A stretch of DNA of 64,000 bases from Robertmurraya dakarensis (lineage in GTDB: Bacteria > Bacillota > Bacilli > Bacillales > Cytobacillaceae), in assembly GCF_900156875.1 (NCBI RefSeq), contig NZ_LT707409.1:1744898-1808897 (forward strand), written 5' to 3'. The notes beneath the pieces were generated by a model. That model ran no database searches. It saw only the letters and a program-made list of their open reading frames with translations, and was not told where the DNA came from. Position numbers and translations under genes: made by a program. Positions 8,636 through 17,884 of this stretch are shown here, piece after piece. How positions within the stretch are numbered: position 1 is the stretch's first letter; the number at the start of each line of letters is the position of its first letter.

Positions 8636-9085
8636 TTAAGAGATTCTAATAATATATTCGCAATGTTCATCTCCATTAACATTGCATTTCACTTCGCGGA
8701 TCGATATATTCCCTTCATAAATCGTTGAAATGGCACCTTCTAGAATCGCTCCTTCTAAATCACATACCATATTTCCTTCTATTATAGGTAATCCATCACA
8801 AAAGCAATCCTCAATGGCAATATGCATCTCATTTTCTGTCTTTTTAACAATTCTAGGAATTCCAATTTTCAACTCTTCAAAGATATGTAAAGCATCCTCA
8901 ATTGACTGTACAGGCATACTTTTGCCAATTTCCCTGCCAACTGTAATCGTTGTATTCTTCCCCTTCATTGGCAATCCTTGATACATCCCAATTAATCGAA
9001 CAGAACGAAATAACTCAAGGGGCACATCAGCACCAAGCTTGTCCCTTTTTATTTTTTTCATATCATCAAATGTGAATAAACTCAC
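8636..9085 (-). CDS. V4R-domain protein
   Basis: The C-terminal 90 residues match the V4R (4-vinyl reductase) small-molecule-binding domain: a cysteine-containing CFCDGLP segment, then VCDLEGAILEGAISTIYEG and the closing VKCNVNGDEHCEYIIR, where the spaced cysteines are the family signature. V4R domains bind hydrocarbon ligands or metal and often act as sensors or chaperones; here there is no DNA-binding or enzymatic partner domain. The GTG at 9085 is preferred because the longer TTG start at 9100 would have its ribosome binding site directly abutting it, but this is uncertain. It is divergent from the PAS-GGDEF-EAL gene, with a shared 140-bp promoter region, which could mean common regulation. 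Confidence 0.7.
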   Translation of the reverse strand: MSLFTFDDMKKIKRDKLGADVPLELFRSVRLIGMYQGLPMKGKNTTITVGREIGKSMPVQSIEDALHIFEELKIGIPRIVKKTENEMHIAIEDCFCDGLPIIEGNMVCDLEGAILEGAISTIYEGNISIREVKCNVNGDEHCEYIIRIS

Positions 9086-9222
9086 TTCTAAAACCCCCAA
9101 CCTCTTAAAAGGCTCTTATTACCGTTATTATACGTTCTCGTAAATTTCAAAACAGTGATGCAAATCAATGTTTTGAATTATAAATGAGCATAAAATTAAA
9201 GTTGAAAGTGCAGGTGGGCGTT

Positions 9223-10851
9223 GTGGAAGAAATACAAAGGGGTACTTATAAAGATATTTTTGAACAATTGGATACAATGGCTCTTATTACCAATGAGCAT
9301 GGAAATATTATCACTGCTAATACAATTTATTTTACAATGAGTGGTTTTAGCCGAGAAGAAGTTATTAACAAAAAGATAGAATCCTTCATTATAGGGAACT
9401 ATCATCCTGAGAAAAGCAGTCAAAGCGAGGTTTTTGTAAAAACTAAGGACAAAAGTGAAATCCTCCAATGGCTTATTGTCAACCCGGTCTATTTCAACCG
9501 TAACAGTGATTCCTTGTGTATTTGGCTGTTGACTGACTTTCAAGTAAGCGGATACGATCCTTTGACGAAACTGCCAAATCGTTTTCTGCTTCACCAGGAA
9601 TTAAACAAAGCCATCTTAACAGCTAGGAAAAACCACTCTATTTTTGCAGTTTTATTTTTGGATTTAGATCGATTTAAGTTTGTCAACGATACTCTTGGCC
9701 ATTCCTATGGTGATATCCTTCTGCAGGAAGCAGCGTTAAGAATCAAACATGCCATCGGCAATCATAATATGATGGCACGTATGGGTGGAGATGAATTTGT
9801 ATGTGTCCTCGATGATGTTGAGGACGAAAAAGGAGCAGAACAATACGCTAAAAAAATAATTGCGGAATTCGCTAAAACATTTGTCCTTAAGGAAACCGAT
9901 ATTTACATAACGACAAGCATTGGAATTAGTATGTTTCCATTTGATGGGGATGATGTTGAATCTTTAGTAACTAACGCAGATACTGCGATGTATCGTGCAA
10001 AGAAAAAAGGCCGAAATCAATATGAAAAGGCCAAAGCAGATATTAGTGCTGGAAGTTTTGAAAAATTATTAATTGAAAACAGCCTGAGAAAAGCATTAGA
10101 AAAAGATGAACTGCTATTATATTATCAACCGCAGGTAAATTTGAAAACCAATAGTGTCACATCAGTGGAGGTACTGCTTAGATGGGAACATCCTGACCTA
10201 GGAATGATTTCACCTGGAGAATTTATCCCCATTGCCGAAGAAACCGGGCTGATTCTACCTATAGGCGAGTGGGTGTTAAGAAAAGCTTGTCAGACGATGA
10301 ATGACTGGCAAAAGGCCGGACATCCTCCTGTTAGAGTTGCTATAAACCTATCTGCAAGGCAATTTCTCCAGCATGATCTTGTAGACCAGATTAAAATGAT
10401 ACTAAGTGAAACATCTTTGGAGCCTAATCTTTTGGAACTAGAGATCACCGAAAATATGGTGATGCACGATGTACATAAGGCAATAGGAGTACTTCATCAA
10501 TTAAAAGACTTGGGTGTAACTATCTCAATCGATGATTTTGGCACAGGTTATTCTTCTTTAAATTACCTAAAAGAATTCCCGATTGACACGCTCAAGATTG
10601 ATCGCTCATTTATCTATGATATTGATAAGAATTCTAACAGCGTTGCCCTCACAAAAGCCATCACAACCCTCGCACATGATCTAAATTTAAATGTAGTAGC
10701 GGAAGGCGTAGAAAATTATAAACAGTTATCTTTAGTCAAGCAATTTTCATGTGATTTCGTTCAAGGCTTTTATTTTAGTAAACCATTAAGCTATGATCAT
10801 ATTACTGATTTCTTGCTTAACCAAAAAAATACAATAAGGAAAAATGCTTGA
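9223..10851 (+). CDS. PAS-GGDEF-EAL protein, bifunctional cyclic-di-GMP enzyme
   Basis: A soluble cyclic-di-GMP turnover protein: an N-terminal PAS sensor (about residues 5-90), a GGDEF diguanylate cyclase domain (about 120-275) and an EAL phosphodiesterase domain (about 290-535). The cyclase signature MGGDEF is intact. The phosphodiesterase signature reads EVL rather than EAL, a tolerated variant. The other metal and catalytic residues are present: NLSARQF, ELEITEN, DDFGTGYS, LKIDRSF, AEGVE and QGF. Both activities are therefore possible. The GTG at 9223, with AGGTGG 5 bases upstream, is preferred to the ATG at 9184, which has no visible ribosome binding site. No membrane segment is seen. 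A strong terminator follows. Confidence 0.88.
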   Translation: MEEIQRGTYKDIFEQLDTMALITNEHGNIITANTIYFTMSGFSREEVINKKIESFIIGNYHPEKSSQSEVFVKTKDKSEILQWLIVNPVYFNRNSDSLCIWLLTDFQVSGYDPLTKLPNRFLLHQELNKAILTARKNHSIFAVLFLDLDRFKFVNDTLGHSYGDILLQEAALRIKHAIGNHNMMARMGGDEFVCVLDDVEDEKGAEQYAKKIIAEFAKTFVLKETDIYITTSIGISMFPFDGDDVESLVTNADTAMYRAKKKGRNQYEKAKADISAGSFEKLLIENSLRKALEKDELLLYYQPQVNLKTNSVTSVEVLLRWEHPDLGMISPGEFIPIAEETGLILPIGEWVLRKACQTMNDWQKAGHPPVRVAINLSARQFLQHDLVDQIKMILSETSLEPNLLELEITENMVMHDVHKAIGVLHQLKDLGVTISIDDFGTGYSSLNYLKEFPIDTLKIDRSFIYDIDKNSNSVALTKAITTLAHDLNLNVVAEGVENYKQLSLVKQFSCDFVQGFYFSKPLSYDHITDFLLNQKNTIRKNA

Positions 10852-10855
10852 AAAT

Positions 10856-10899
10856 AGACTGACTCTAATGTATTCCTTTATGGACATTGGGGTCAGTCT
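10856..10899 (+). terminator. Terminator after the GGDEF-EAL gene
   Basis: A 16-bp stem with two G-U pairs (arms 10856-10871 and 10884-10899), 12-base loop, followed by a run of T. Confidence 0.85.
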
Positions 10900-10974
10900 T
10901 TTTTGAAGAGTTTTTTTCATAGTCAATGCTGTGGTAGCTTAGTTTTCAATTATTCATTTACTGAACAAAGCTGC

Positions 10975-11934
10975 CTATTTGTTATGCGTTAGTGAACTTG
11001 TCATTATTTTCATAAAATCCTTAATATAGGCATGATAATCAAAACTAAGTGCAATTCGATCTAATGTTACCAATGGTTCGGCATCTGGCTTTACTCGAAA
11101 ATCAGCTATCGTTCTGCCTCTGGATTTTTCGGATGTATCTACTCTGACACGTCTTGAGATATATTGGAAATAATGCGGATTTACTACAGCAAAAAGAGTG
11201 ATGGCATCATGCATAGGGGATCCGTTAAGCCCTGGAATTAATTCTTTATAGGCATTTGTATAGTACTCATAAATCGGCTTTATCAACGTGGAGAATGGAT
11301 TTTGTTGCTGTGCTGAGATCACATCAATCATTTGTGGAGTAACAATAGAATGATTCGTTACATTCAGTGGGATAATCGTGATATCTCTTCCTTTTTCTAA
11401 AACCAAATCGGTGGCAATTGGATCGCCGTGAAAATTAGCTTCGGCTACAGCCGTTACATTACCTGGATAATTAAATGCACCACCCATAAGGTAAATATCC
11501 TGCACAGAGTTTACTATATCCTCACCAAGCAATAGGTAAGCAGCTGCAAGAGAAGTACTTCTGCCGGTATCTACTATCGTCAATTCATCCTTATATTTTC
11601 TAATTAATTCAAAGGCAAAGTTAAAATCACGAACATTGGCTGTAAAATTCTCCGGCGGACGGATGGGCCCTAACCCTTCTGGGCCGTGTATTTCGGGATA
11701 ATAAGTTACAATCTCTCCTGAAAAAGGGCCCTTAGCTCCCCTAATTATCGGAATGTCCGGTCTTCCACCTAACTGCAAGAGATAAGCAGCATTATCGGTT
11801 GCTTGCTTTTCATCAACATTGCCGAACCCCGTTACTACACCCACCAAATCAATTTCAGGATTTAATAATGCGTAAATGATGGCAATGGCATCATCAATTC
11901 CTGGATCACCGAAAAGCAGCACTTTTTTCATCAT
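10975..11934 (-). CDS. Nucleoside hydrolase (IunH/RihA-like)
   Basis: This enzyme hydrolyses the N-glycosidic bond of ribonucleosides to ribose and free base for salvage. The N-terminal signature GDPGIDDAIAI carries the aspartates that bind the catalytic Ca2+, with another conserved segment MGGAFNYPGNVTAVAEANFHGDPIA, and DA in SPMHDAITLFAVVNP near residue 250. Length (319) is normal for the inosine-uridine nucleoside hydrolase family. AAGGAG precedes two adjacent ATGs (11934 and 11931), and either may be used. It appears monocistronic; no base transporter lies next to it, so substrate preference cannot be inferred. Confidence 0.88.
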   Translation of the reverse strand: MMKKVLLFGDPGIDDAIAIIYALLNPEIDLVGVVTGFGNVDEKQATDNAAYLLQLGGRPDIPIIRGAKGPFSGEIVTYYPEIHGPEGLGPIRPPENFTANVRDFNFAFELIRKYKDELTIVDTGRSTSLAAAYLLLGEDIVNSVQDIYLMGGAFNYPGNVTAVAEANFHGDPIATDLVLEKGRDITIIPLNVTNHSIVTPQMIDVISAQQQNPFSTLIKPIYEYYTNAYKELIPGLNGSPMHDAITLFAVVNPHYFQYISRRVRVDTSEKSRGRTIADFRVKPDAEPLVTLDRIALSFDYHAYIKDFMKIMTSSLTHNK

Positions 11935-12069
11935 TAATCTCCTTATAATCTTAATTCAATTATAAGATATCTTATTAAATCATGAATCAATAGGTGATAG
12001 TCCAAGTTCGAACCCTCACGATCTAACTACTCCTATGACTAAAATATAACTATTCAAGTGTTTTTAATT

Positions 12070-12360
12070 CTACCTGCCTTTTCTTCTCCTTTCATTAGAT
12101 TTTTTAATTTTCATGACTTTAGTAGGTGGCTGCTTCCGAATCCAGTTGATAAAACGTGAAAGTTTCTCATCTTTGCGCAGCTCCTCTATAGTCCTTAAGC
12201 GAGCAGCAATCTCTTCATTTGTGTATAGAGCATGAATCTGTTTGTGACAGGGTATACACAAAACGGACGTCGGTTCAAATGTCCCTCCCATTTCTTTGGG
12301 GAGCAGGTGATGAATTGTTGTCTCTACATTACTTCGGCCACAGAGCTCACAAACCCCCAT
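12070..12360 (-). CDS. Small HNH endonuclease
   Basis: A 96-residue protein with a single HNH domain: CELCGR near the start, the catalytic HHLLP at residues 17-21, and the second zinc half CIPCHKQIH, completing a C-x2-C/C-x2-C zinc site. The C-terminal third is strongly basic (KIKKSNERRRKGR) and should bind DNA. GAGGAGG lies 6-7 bases before the ATG. It is isolated, with no phage or restriction genes near it, so its role is unknown. Stand-alone HNH proteins of this type are common in Bacillus chromosomes. Confidence 0.8.
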   Translation of the reverse strand: MGVCELCGRSNVETTIHHLLPKEMGGTFEPTSVLCIPCHKQIHALYTNEEIAARLRTIEELRKDEKLSRFINWIRKQPPTKVMKIKKSNERRRKGR

Positions 12361-12788
12361 AACGCCCCTCCTCTTTCATTCATAATGATAAATGTTAAAT
12401 GAAACACGAAACTGACCCTCTAGTTCAGAAAAAGCCTGACATGGCAATTAAAAGGCCTTTTTATTATTTCCCATTTTCACAAATTCGTGAGAGGAGTTGA
12501 TATTTTCCAGTTTTATTTTACAGAACTATGTACGGAAGCCCGCTTGTTTTCTCCGATTACGACCGGATAATGGATTGGTTCATGCAGCTTATTATCCTCC
12601 TGCTTTTTCTACATTCATTTGTATAGGTGATTTTAGATTTCCTATAGTCAAAAAATTGAAGTTCTACCCAGCTAATCTCTTATACTAAAAGGAAAAAGCA
12701 GGAAGTTAACAAGCATACTCTGCGGAGACAGTCAAAACAATATTAGTGATAATCCCTCAATCTCATTGTCCTATCACACTTATAGCTA
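12361..12788. other. Intergenic stretch without a convincing gene
   Basis: About 430 bases between the HNH gene and the CocE gene. A 63-codon plus-strand frame lies here but lacks a ribosome binding site and resembles nothing. I see no RNA family or clear repeat. Confidence 0.5.
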
Positions 12789-14528
12789 TCAAGTAGCGGG
12801 TCTCGGAATAATGGGCAGTACAATGTGGGAAGGATATTTTTCACTATGATGAACTCTCTGTGCAGCAGAGATCATAGAATCGCTATCTCTCATTGATTCA
12901 CCAGTGTTAAGATTGAGGTCAAAGCGCGGAAAATTACTACTCGAAATTTCTACGCGAATCTGATGACCTGTTTTAAATAGATTACTTGTTGCCAATAAAT
13001 CAATTTCATAGCGGTAAACGACATTAGGCTCGATCAAGGAAGCCTTCGCCTCGTCACCTTCTCTATATTTCGCACGAATAATTCCGTCTGCTATATTATA
13101 GGCCTTCCCATTTGGATGTACATCAACGAGCTTTGCTGTAAAATCTGTATCTACAGCTGAGCTCTCCGCATAGAGGATAACCCTCAGCGGCCCCGTTACC
13201 TCGATATCTTCCTCCAATACTTCACTGCTATAAACAAGCACATCCTCCCTTGTTTCAATGGTTTGCTGATCGACCGGGCCCCGCGGATAATGAGCTGGCA
13301 ATAAGTGATTTCCTCCTAATGTTGGAACTGGATTAGCAGGATCATAAATGTAACGATCATAGCCTTCCATAACCGGTGGATTCTTACTTAACTTTCCATC
13401 ACCATCTTTAGTGTTGGCATTCCCATTACTATTAAAATAATATGGTGTGTAGACTGCACGCTTCAAAGGCCATTCCTGTTCATCACGCCATTTGTTTTCA
13501 CCCATGACAAAAATTTTGACTGGTGCTTCCTTTGTAATTCCGTTATCCATTCCTTTTAACCAATAATCAAACCATCTAAGCTGCAAGCTAGTTAAATCTG
13601 TTTTTAATTCGAGCAGCATACTGGATGCGCTTAAACCAAAATTCAGCTCTCCGACAGCTGGTTGAAAACTAGCGTGAACCCACGGACCGATCATAAGCTT
13701 AGTTTGTTCTTGATCCTTTAAACCTTCATAATGTTTGAGGTTGCCGTCTAATAAACAATCGTACCAACCGGCAATGGTAAATGCTGGCACCTTCAATTGG
13801 TCTTCTTTCCCTATGACACTAATTTCTTTATGAAATTCATCTAAACGATCATGATTCAAAATATCATGGACGAAAGAGGCATAACCTTCCCCCAGCTTCA
13901 TCCATTCACTGTCCTTTAGAGGCAGTCTATTAAATGCTTCCGTCTCTATATTGTCAATGGCATGAATAAGCTCCATAAATTCCTTTATGAAATCCTCTTT
14001 CCCCTTTTTAGCTCTTATGACAGCATTTGGTCCTATTGTCGCTAAGCTCCATGAGCCCAATAAACCAAGCTCCAGCGCTCCCCCGCGATACATGAACACA
14101 TTCGTTCCCCAAGTAATCGGAAATATCGCTTTTAGATGCGGAGGCTGCATGACTGCTGCTTGAAATTGAGTCATCCCCATATAGGAGAGCCCAAACATCC
14201 CTACATTTCCATTACTATATGGCAAACTGGCCGCCCACTCTACTGAATCATAGCCATCCATAAATTCATTCTTATAAATATAAAAGGAATCTCCTTCCGA
14301 CGCAAAACGGGCACGAACATCTTGAATGATCACCACATAACCTTCGTGTGCTGCAGCAATTGGATCTAAAACTAAAGAGGATAGAGGCAAGAACGCCTTA
14401 TTATAAGGCATTCTTTGTAATAAAACGGGATATCTCCCGTCTCCATCAGGTCTGAACACATCTGCATACAATTTGGTACCATCTCGCATGACAGCTTTCA
14501 CATTTCTTTCGTGTATAATTTTGCTCAT
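12789..14528 (-). CDS. CocE/NonD-family hydrolase (X-Pro dipeptidyl-peptidase S15 type)
   Basis: An alpha/beta hydrolase of the peptidase S15 class with the nucleophile elbow GLSYMG around residue 120 and a C-terminal jelly-roll domain (from about residue 350) seen in cocaine esterase, glutaryl acylases and X-Pro peptidases. The conserved segments DVRARFASEG, YDRYIYDP and DTDFTAKLVDVHPNGKA are characteristic. It should hydrolyse an ester or amide bond, but the substrate is not predictable. GGGGG lies 6 bases before the ATG at 14528 (the ATG at 14531 is possible). It starts 26 bases after the molybdopterin oxidoreductase gene and is co-transcribed with it, an unusual pairing. No signal peptide is present. 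Confidence 0.85.
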   Translation of the reverse strand: MSKIIHERNVKAVMRDGTKLYADVFRPDGDGRYPVLLQRMPYNKAFLPLSSLVLDPIAAAHEGYVVIIQDVRARFASEGDSFYIYKNEFMDGYDSVEWAASLPYSNGNVGMFGLSYMGMTQFQAAVMQPPHLKAIFPITWGTNVFMYRGGALELGLLGSWSLATIGPNAVIRAKKGKEDFIKEFMELIHAIDNIETEAFNRLPLKDSEWMKLGEGYASFVHDILNHDRLDEFHKEISVIGKEDQLKVPAFTIAGWYDCLLDGNLKHYEGLKDQEQTKLMIGPWVHASFQPAVGELNFGLSASSMLLELKTDLTSLQLRWFDYWLKGMDNGITKEAPVKIFVMGENKWRDEQEWPLKRAVYTPYYFNSNGNANTKDGDGKLSKNPPVMEGYDRYIYDPANPVPTLGGNHLLPAHYPRGPVDQQTIETREDVLVYSSEVLEEDIEVTGPLRVILYAESSAVDTDFTAKLVDVHPNGKAYNIADGIIRAKYREGDEAKASLIEPNVVYRYEIDLLATSNLFKTGHQIRVEISSSNFPRFDLNLNTGESMRDSDSMISAAQRVHHSEKYPSHIVLPIIPRPAT

Positions 14529-14554
14529 CATTATCCCCCTCTAAATCAATTAGA

Positions 14555-16801
14555 TTAATTTAAAATCGGTTCCAACACCACCGGAATTCCATTTAAGACC
14601 GCGTTTCCTGACAAATCTGTCTCTAAATCATCCGTGAGGATATTCATGTTCACACCAGCATGTTTGCTGGCAGTTTCTATTCGAGTGCCTGAAAGCTGAT
14701 GTCCCCAGCCATGAGGAAGGCTGATAACACCCGGCATAATATTATCGTTAATTTCTGCGGCGGCTTGAAGCTCACCTGTCCGAGAAATCACTTTTACTCT
14801 TTCCCCATTCGACAGACCCAGCTGCTGGGCATCCTTTGTGTGAAGCCATAATGTACATCGTTCTTTCCCTTTCACGAGGCCCTCAAGGTTATGCATCCAC
14901 GAATTATTTGATCGTAAATCTCTTCTGCCAATTAACATGAACTTTGACTTACCATCAGCACATTTTTGACGAAGTCTCTCAATATCTCTAACAATCAATT
15001 CTGGTGCCAGTTCCACTTTCCCTGAAGGAGTTAGCAAAACTTCCGGAATACGAGGTTTTAGCGGTCCTAGGTCAACTCCATGCGGGTGCTCTTCTAAGTA
15101 AGCCAAGGTTAACCCTCCTGGATTTCTGCCGAAATGATCCCCGTATGGTCCTACCCTGATTAAAAAGTCGAGCAATCTAGAAGGTCCTTTTCGCCCAGAC
15201 AATTCTTCGAGAATCTTCACAGCTTCGTATTCAAAAATAGGAGAACCAGTCCTACTTACTTCCTTTTTTACCATTGCGGTAATCAAATTGGTATCCAAAG
15301 CTTCGACTGGATCTTTCTCCAAGTCTTCATCACTTAATTCTGCCATGAGGTGAAGAATGATTTCCCATTCATCAGGCATGTCAGATGGAAGAGAGAAAAC
15401 TGATTTTGAATAATTTGAAATATTCCGAACAGAGAATTTATATAGCGCCAGATCATAATGTGCTTTCTCTAAAGGAGATGGTGCTGGAAAAATAACATTT
15501 GCATTCCGGGTAGTTTCGTTTAAATAAATGTCAATACTCACCATAAAATCTAATTGTCCCAGCGCCTTTTGCAATCGCTTACTATTAGGTGCAGAAAGCG
15601 CCGGATTTCCTGCAAATGTCAATAGTGCCTTTACTTGACCATCACCTGGATTTTCAATTTCGTCTGCCATGGTATTAACAGGGAGCTCTCCAAGCACTTC
15701 CGGAACACTGCGGGTTCTGCTATGAAAACGGCCAAAATGAATACTTCCTTCTTTTCTTCTTTTACTGCTGGCAGTCACCCCGCCAGTCGCTGGATTCGTG
15801 AACATAACACCGCCTTCACGATCTAAGTTACCGGTAAGTGTATTAATGACGTTGATCAACCATGTGGTAACGGTTCCAAATGATTGTGTACATGTTCCCA
15901 TTCTTCCATATACAGCTGCTTTAGGTGATGATGCCAGGTCTCTCGCCACTTTACGTATATCATCAGCCTCTATTTCACATAAAGAAGATACTTCTTCTGG
16001 AGAAAAATCTGACGCTGCCTTCCTTACTTCCTCGACCCCGTTGACATAATGCGCTAGTCTCTCAATAGAAATAAGCTCCTCCTTAAATAGAGTATGTACA
16101 ATCCCTAGCAGGAATAGAGCATCTGTTCCCGGGCGGATCATATGATGCACATCCGCTTGCTGAGCCGTTATTGTCTTGACGGGATCAATGACAACAAGCT
16201 TACCACCACGGTTCTGTAAATCTTTTATTCTTTTTCTCATATTCGGTGCGGTCATCATACTTCCATTTGAAACAAGTGGATTGGCACCAATGATCATTAA
16301 ATAATCAGTACGATCAATGTCTGGAACTGGGATGTTAATGACGTCGCCAAACATAAGCTCGGCTGCAAGATGTTTTGGAACTTGGTCCATCGTACTCGCG
16401 GAAAATACATTTTTCGTTCCTAGTGATCTCACGAGTTGGCTAAAATAGAGCTGTCCGGCCAGTGTATGTGCACTCGGATTTCCAATGTAAACACCTAGAG
16501 AACTTGAACCGTATTTTTCCCGGACACTTCTCAGCCCTTTTGCCGCTTCCCTAAACGCTTCTGTCCAAGATACTTCACGCCACACCGTTCCTTCTCGAAT
16601 CATCGGTTTTCTAATCCGGTCTGGGTCATCATGAAGCTCCTTTAAGCTGTATCCCTTCGGACATAAATACCCCTTACTCAAAGGGTCAAGCTTGTCTCCA
16701 CGGATATCGACTACATTTTTTCCAACAGTATGAATTTCCAAACCGCAAGTTGCTTCACACAATGGACAAGTTTTATAGGATACTACTTTTTCTTTTTCCA
16801 A
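14555..16801 (-). CDS. Molybdopterin-dependent oxidoreductase (DMSO reductase superfamily)
   Basis: A 748-residue single-subunit member of the formate dehydrogenase/nitrate reductase superfamily. C12, C15, C19 and C47 form the N-terminal [4Fe-4S] site (CPLCEATC ... YLCPKG). Bis-MGD-binding segments follow, such as IGNPSAHT, IGANPLVSNGSM and VIDPVKTITAQQADVHHMIRPGTDALFLL. The C-terminal molydopterin-binding domain starts near residue 625 (LIGRRDLRSNNSWMHN) with VSLPHGWGH later. There is no twin-arginine signal, so it is cytoplasmic. The molybdenum ligand is not a recognisable selenocysteine or cysteine. The start is TTG at 16801, with AAGGAGAG upstream. The substrate is unknown; it heads a two-gene operon with a CocE-type hydrolase. 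Confidence 0.88.
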   Translation of the reverse strand: MEKEKVVSYKTCPLCEATCGLEIHTVGKNVVDIRGDKLDPLSKGYLCPKGYSLKELHDDPDRIRKPMIREGTVWREVSWTEAFREAAKGLRSVREKYGSSSLGVYIGNPSAHTLAGQLYFSQLVRSLGTKNVFSASTMDQVPKHLAAELMFGDVINIPVPDIDRTDYLMIIGANPLVSNGSMMTAPNMRKRIKDLQNRGGKLVVIDPVKTITAQQADVHHMIRPGTDALFLLGIVHTLFKEELISIERLAHYVNGVEEVRKAASDFSPEEVSSLCEIEADDIRKVARDLASSPKAAVYGRMGTCTQSFGTVTTWLINVINTLTGNLDREGGVMFTNPATGGVTASSKRRKEGSIHFGRFHSRTRSVPEVLGELPVNTMADEIENPGDGQVKALLTFAGNPALSAPNSKRLQKALGQLDFMVSIDIYLNETTRNANVIFPAPSPLEKAHYDLALYKFSVRNISNYSKSVFSLPSDMPDEWEIILHLMAELSDEDLEKDPVEALDTNLITAMVKKEVSRTGSPIFEYEAVKILEELSGRKGPSRLLDFLIRVGPYGDHFGRNPGGLTLAYLEEHPHGVDLGPLKPRIPEVLLTPSGKVELAPELIVRDIERLRQKCADGKSKFMLIGRRDLRSNNSWMHNLEGLVKGKERCTLWLHTKDAQQLGLSNGERVKVISRTGELQAAAEINDNIMPGVISLPHGWGHQLSGTRIETASKHAGVNMNILTDDLETDLSGNAVLNGIPVVLEPILN

Positions 16802-16964
16802 TAAATTCTCTCTCCTTTATTTGCTAATAGATTTCTTCTTTATGCCTAAAATAGTTTTTATTTAGTTATCATGAGGAGTTAAAAAAGCTAATTCCATAAT
16901 ATGTATTCGAGCTAATCCTTTTTATTCCTTCTCATGTGTGCTTGGCATTTCCGTCTCCTTGATA

Positions 16965-17007
16965 AAGAAATAAGGCTGGCTCAAAAAATGAGCCAGCCTT
17001 ATTTCTT
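16965..17007. terminator. Strong bidirectional terminator
   Basis: A 19-bp perfect stem (arms 16965-16983 and 16989-17007, core AAGGCTGGCTCA) with a 5-base loop. It lies downstream of the nitroreductase gene on the minus strand and insulates the molybdoenzyme promoter. Confidence 0.85.
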
Positions 17008-17053
17008 CAACTACCTGTTAATATGTAAAAATCATGGTTGCCATAATCTTTTT

Positions 17054-17806
17054 CTATTGATAACGAAAACCTTGTTTCCGAAGTGCAGGTGTAACATTTT
17101 TCTGATAATGCTCAAAGCCGGTATCATAGAAGCCAGCTGTCCTGCTTGACCAATTTGCCGAGCTCTTTCCATTTGTACGTTCCTTCATGTAGGTTGAGAT
17201 TTTTTCATCGTATTGGTCTATAACAGCACCTTGAATTTCAGCATTATACTGCTCCTTATGGAAAGTGGCAGCAAGCGGGAGGCGGGGCTTTTGTTCCGGG
17301 ATGTCTCTAGGGTGGCCCACCACCAGTCCCGAAATAGGAAACACATATTCAGGGAGCTCTAACGTATCAATAAATACCTGAGGGTTCCGACGGATTCCGC
17401 CAATTGGAACTATCCCCAATCCCATTGATTCCGCGGCATTGATTGTATTTGATAAAGCGATCCCCACATCTGTAGATCCTATAATAATGGCTTCAATATC
17501 ATCGACAATTTGAAGCGTTTTGCCATTTTTTTCTGCAGCAACCTTTGCTCGATAAAAATCTAGGCAAAAGATAAAAAATACGGGTCCTTCTTCAATCCAT
17601 CTCTGCTTGCCTGCTGCCTCAGCTAACTTTGCCTTCTTTTCCTGATCTCTTACTTCAATAATACTGACCTGCTGACCATTGACCCAGTTTGGTGCTGCTA
17701 TAGCAGATTCTATCATGGCTTTAACCTGCTCTTCTGTAACATCCTTTGCCGGATCGAATTCACGAACAGATCGATGGTTTTTTAAAAGCTTGACAGTTTC
17801 GTTCAA
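17054..17806 (-). CDS. NfsA-like flavin nitroreductase
   Basis: An FMN-dependent, probably NADPH-dependent oxidoreductase of the oxygen-insensitive nitroreductase family. The N-terminal NHRSVREFDP segment contributes the FMN phosphate-binding arginine, APNWVNGQQVSIIEV is the adjacent conserved part, and GLGIVPIGGIRRNP plus GLVVGHPRDIPEQKPRLP form the second FMN/dimer region typical of NfsA/FRP enzymes. The TTG at 17806 is chosen because GGGGGAG lies 5 bases upstream; the longer ATG frame to 17833 would contain this site. It follows the ECF sigma gene by 78 bases on the same strand, so it may share a transcript with it or be a target. Confidence 0.85.
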   Translation of the reverse strand: MNETVKLLKNHRSVREFDPAKDVTEEQVKAMIESAIAAPNWVNGQQVSIIEVRDQEKKAKLAEAAGKQRWIEEGPVFFIFCLDFYRAKVAAEKNGKTLQIVDDIEAIIIGSTDVGIALSNTINAAESMGLGIVPIGGIRRNPQVFIDTLELPEYVFPISGLVVGHPRDIPEQKPRLPLAATFHKEQYNAEIQGAVIDQYDEKISTYMKERTNGKSSANWSSRTAGFYDTGFEHYQKNVTPALRKQGFRYQ

Positions 17807-17884
17807 TTTAACTCCCCCTTTTTTCTTTATCATACTTTTTGTTAGGGAGGCAAATCAAACGATTAGCATAAAAACCGGACTCAG

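Noticed and set aside
11990..12040. A tRNA T-arm-like GTTCGAACCC segment
   Set aside because: The bases flanking TTCGAAC do not pair to make a T stem, and no acceptor, D or anticodon arms are found around it.
12497..12688. 63-codon plus-strand frame
   Set aside because: No ribosome binding site, no hydrophobic or domain pattern, and no neighbour to pair with.
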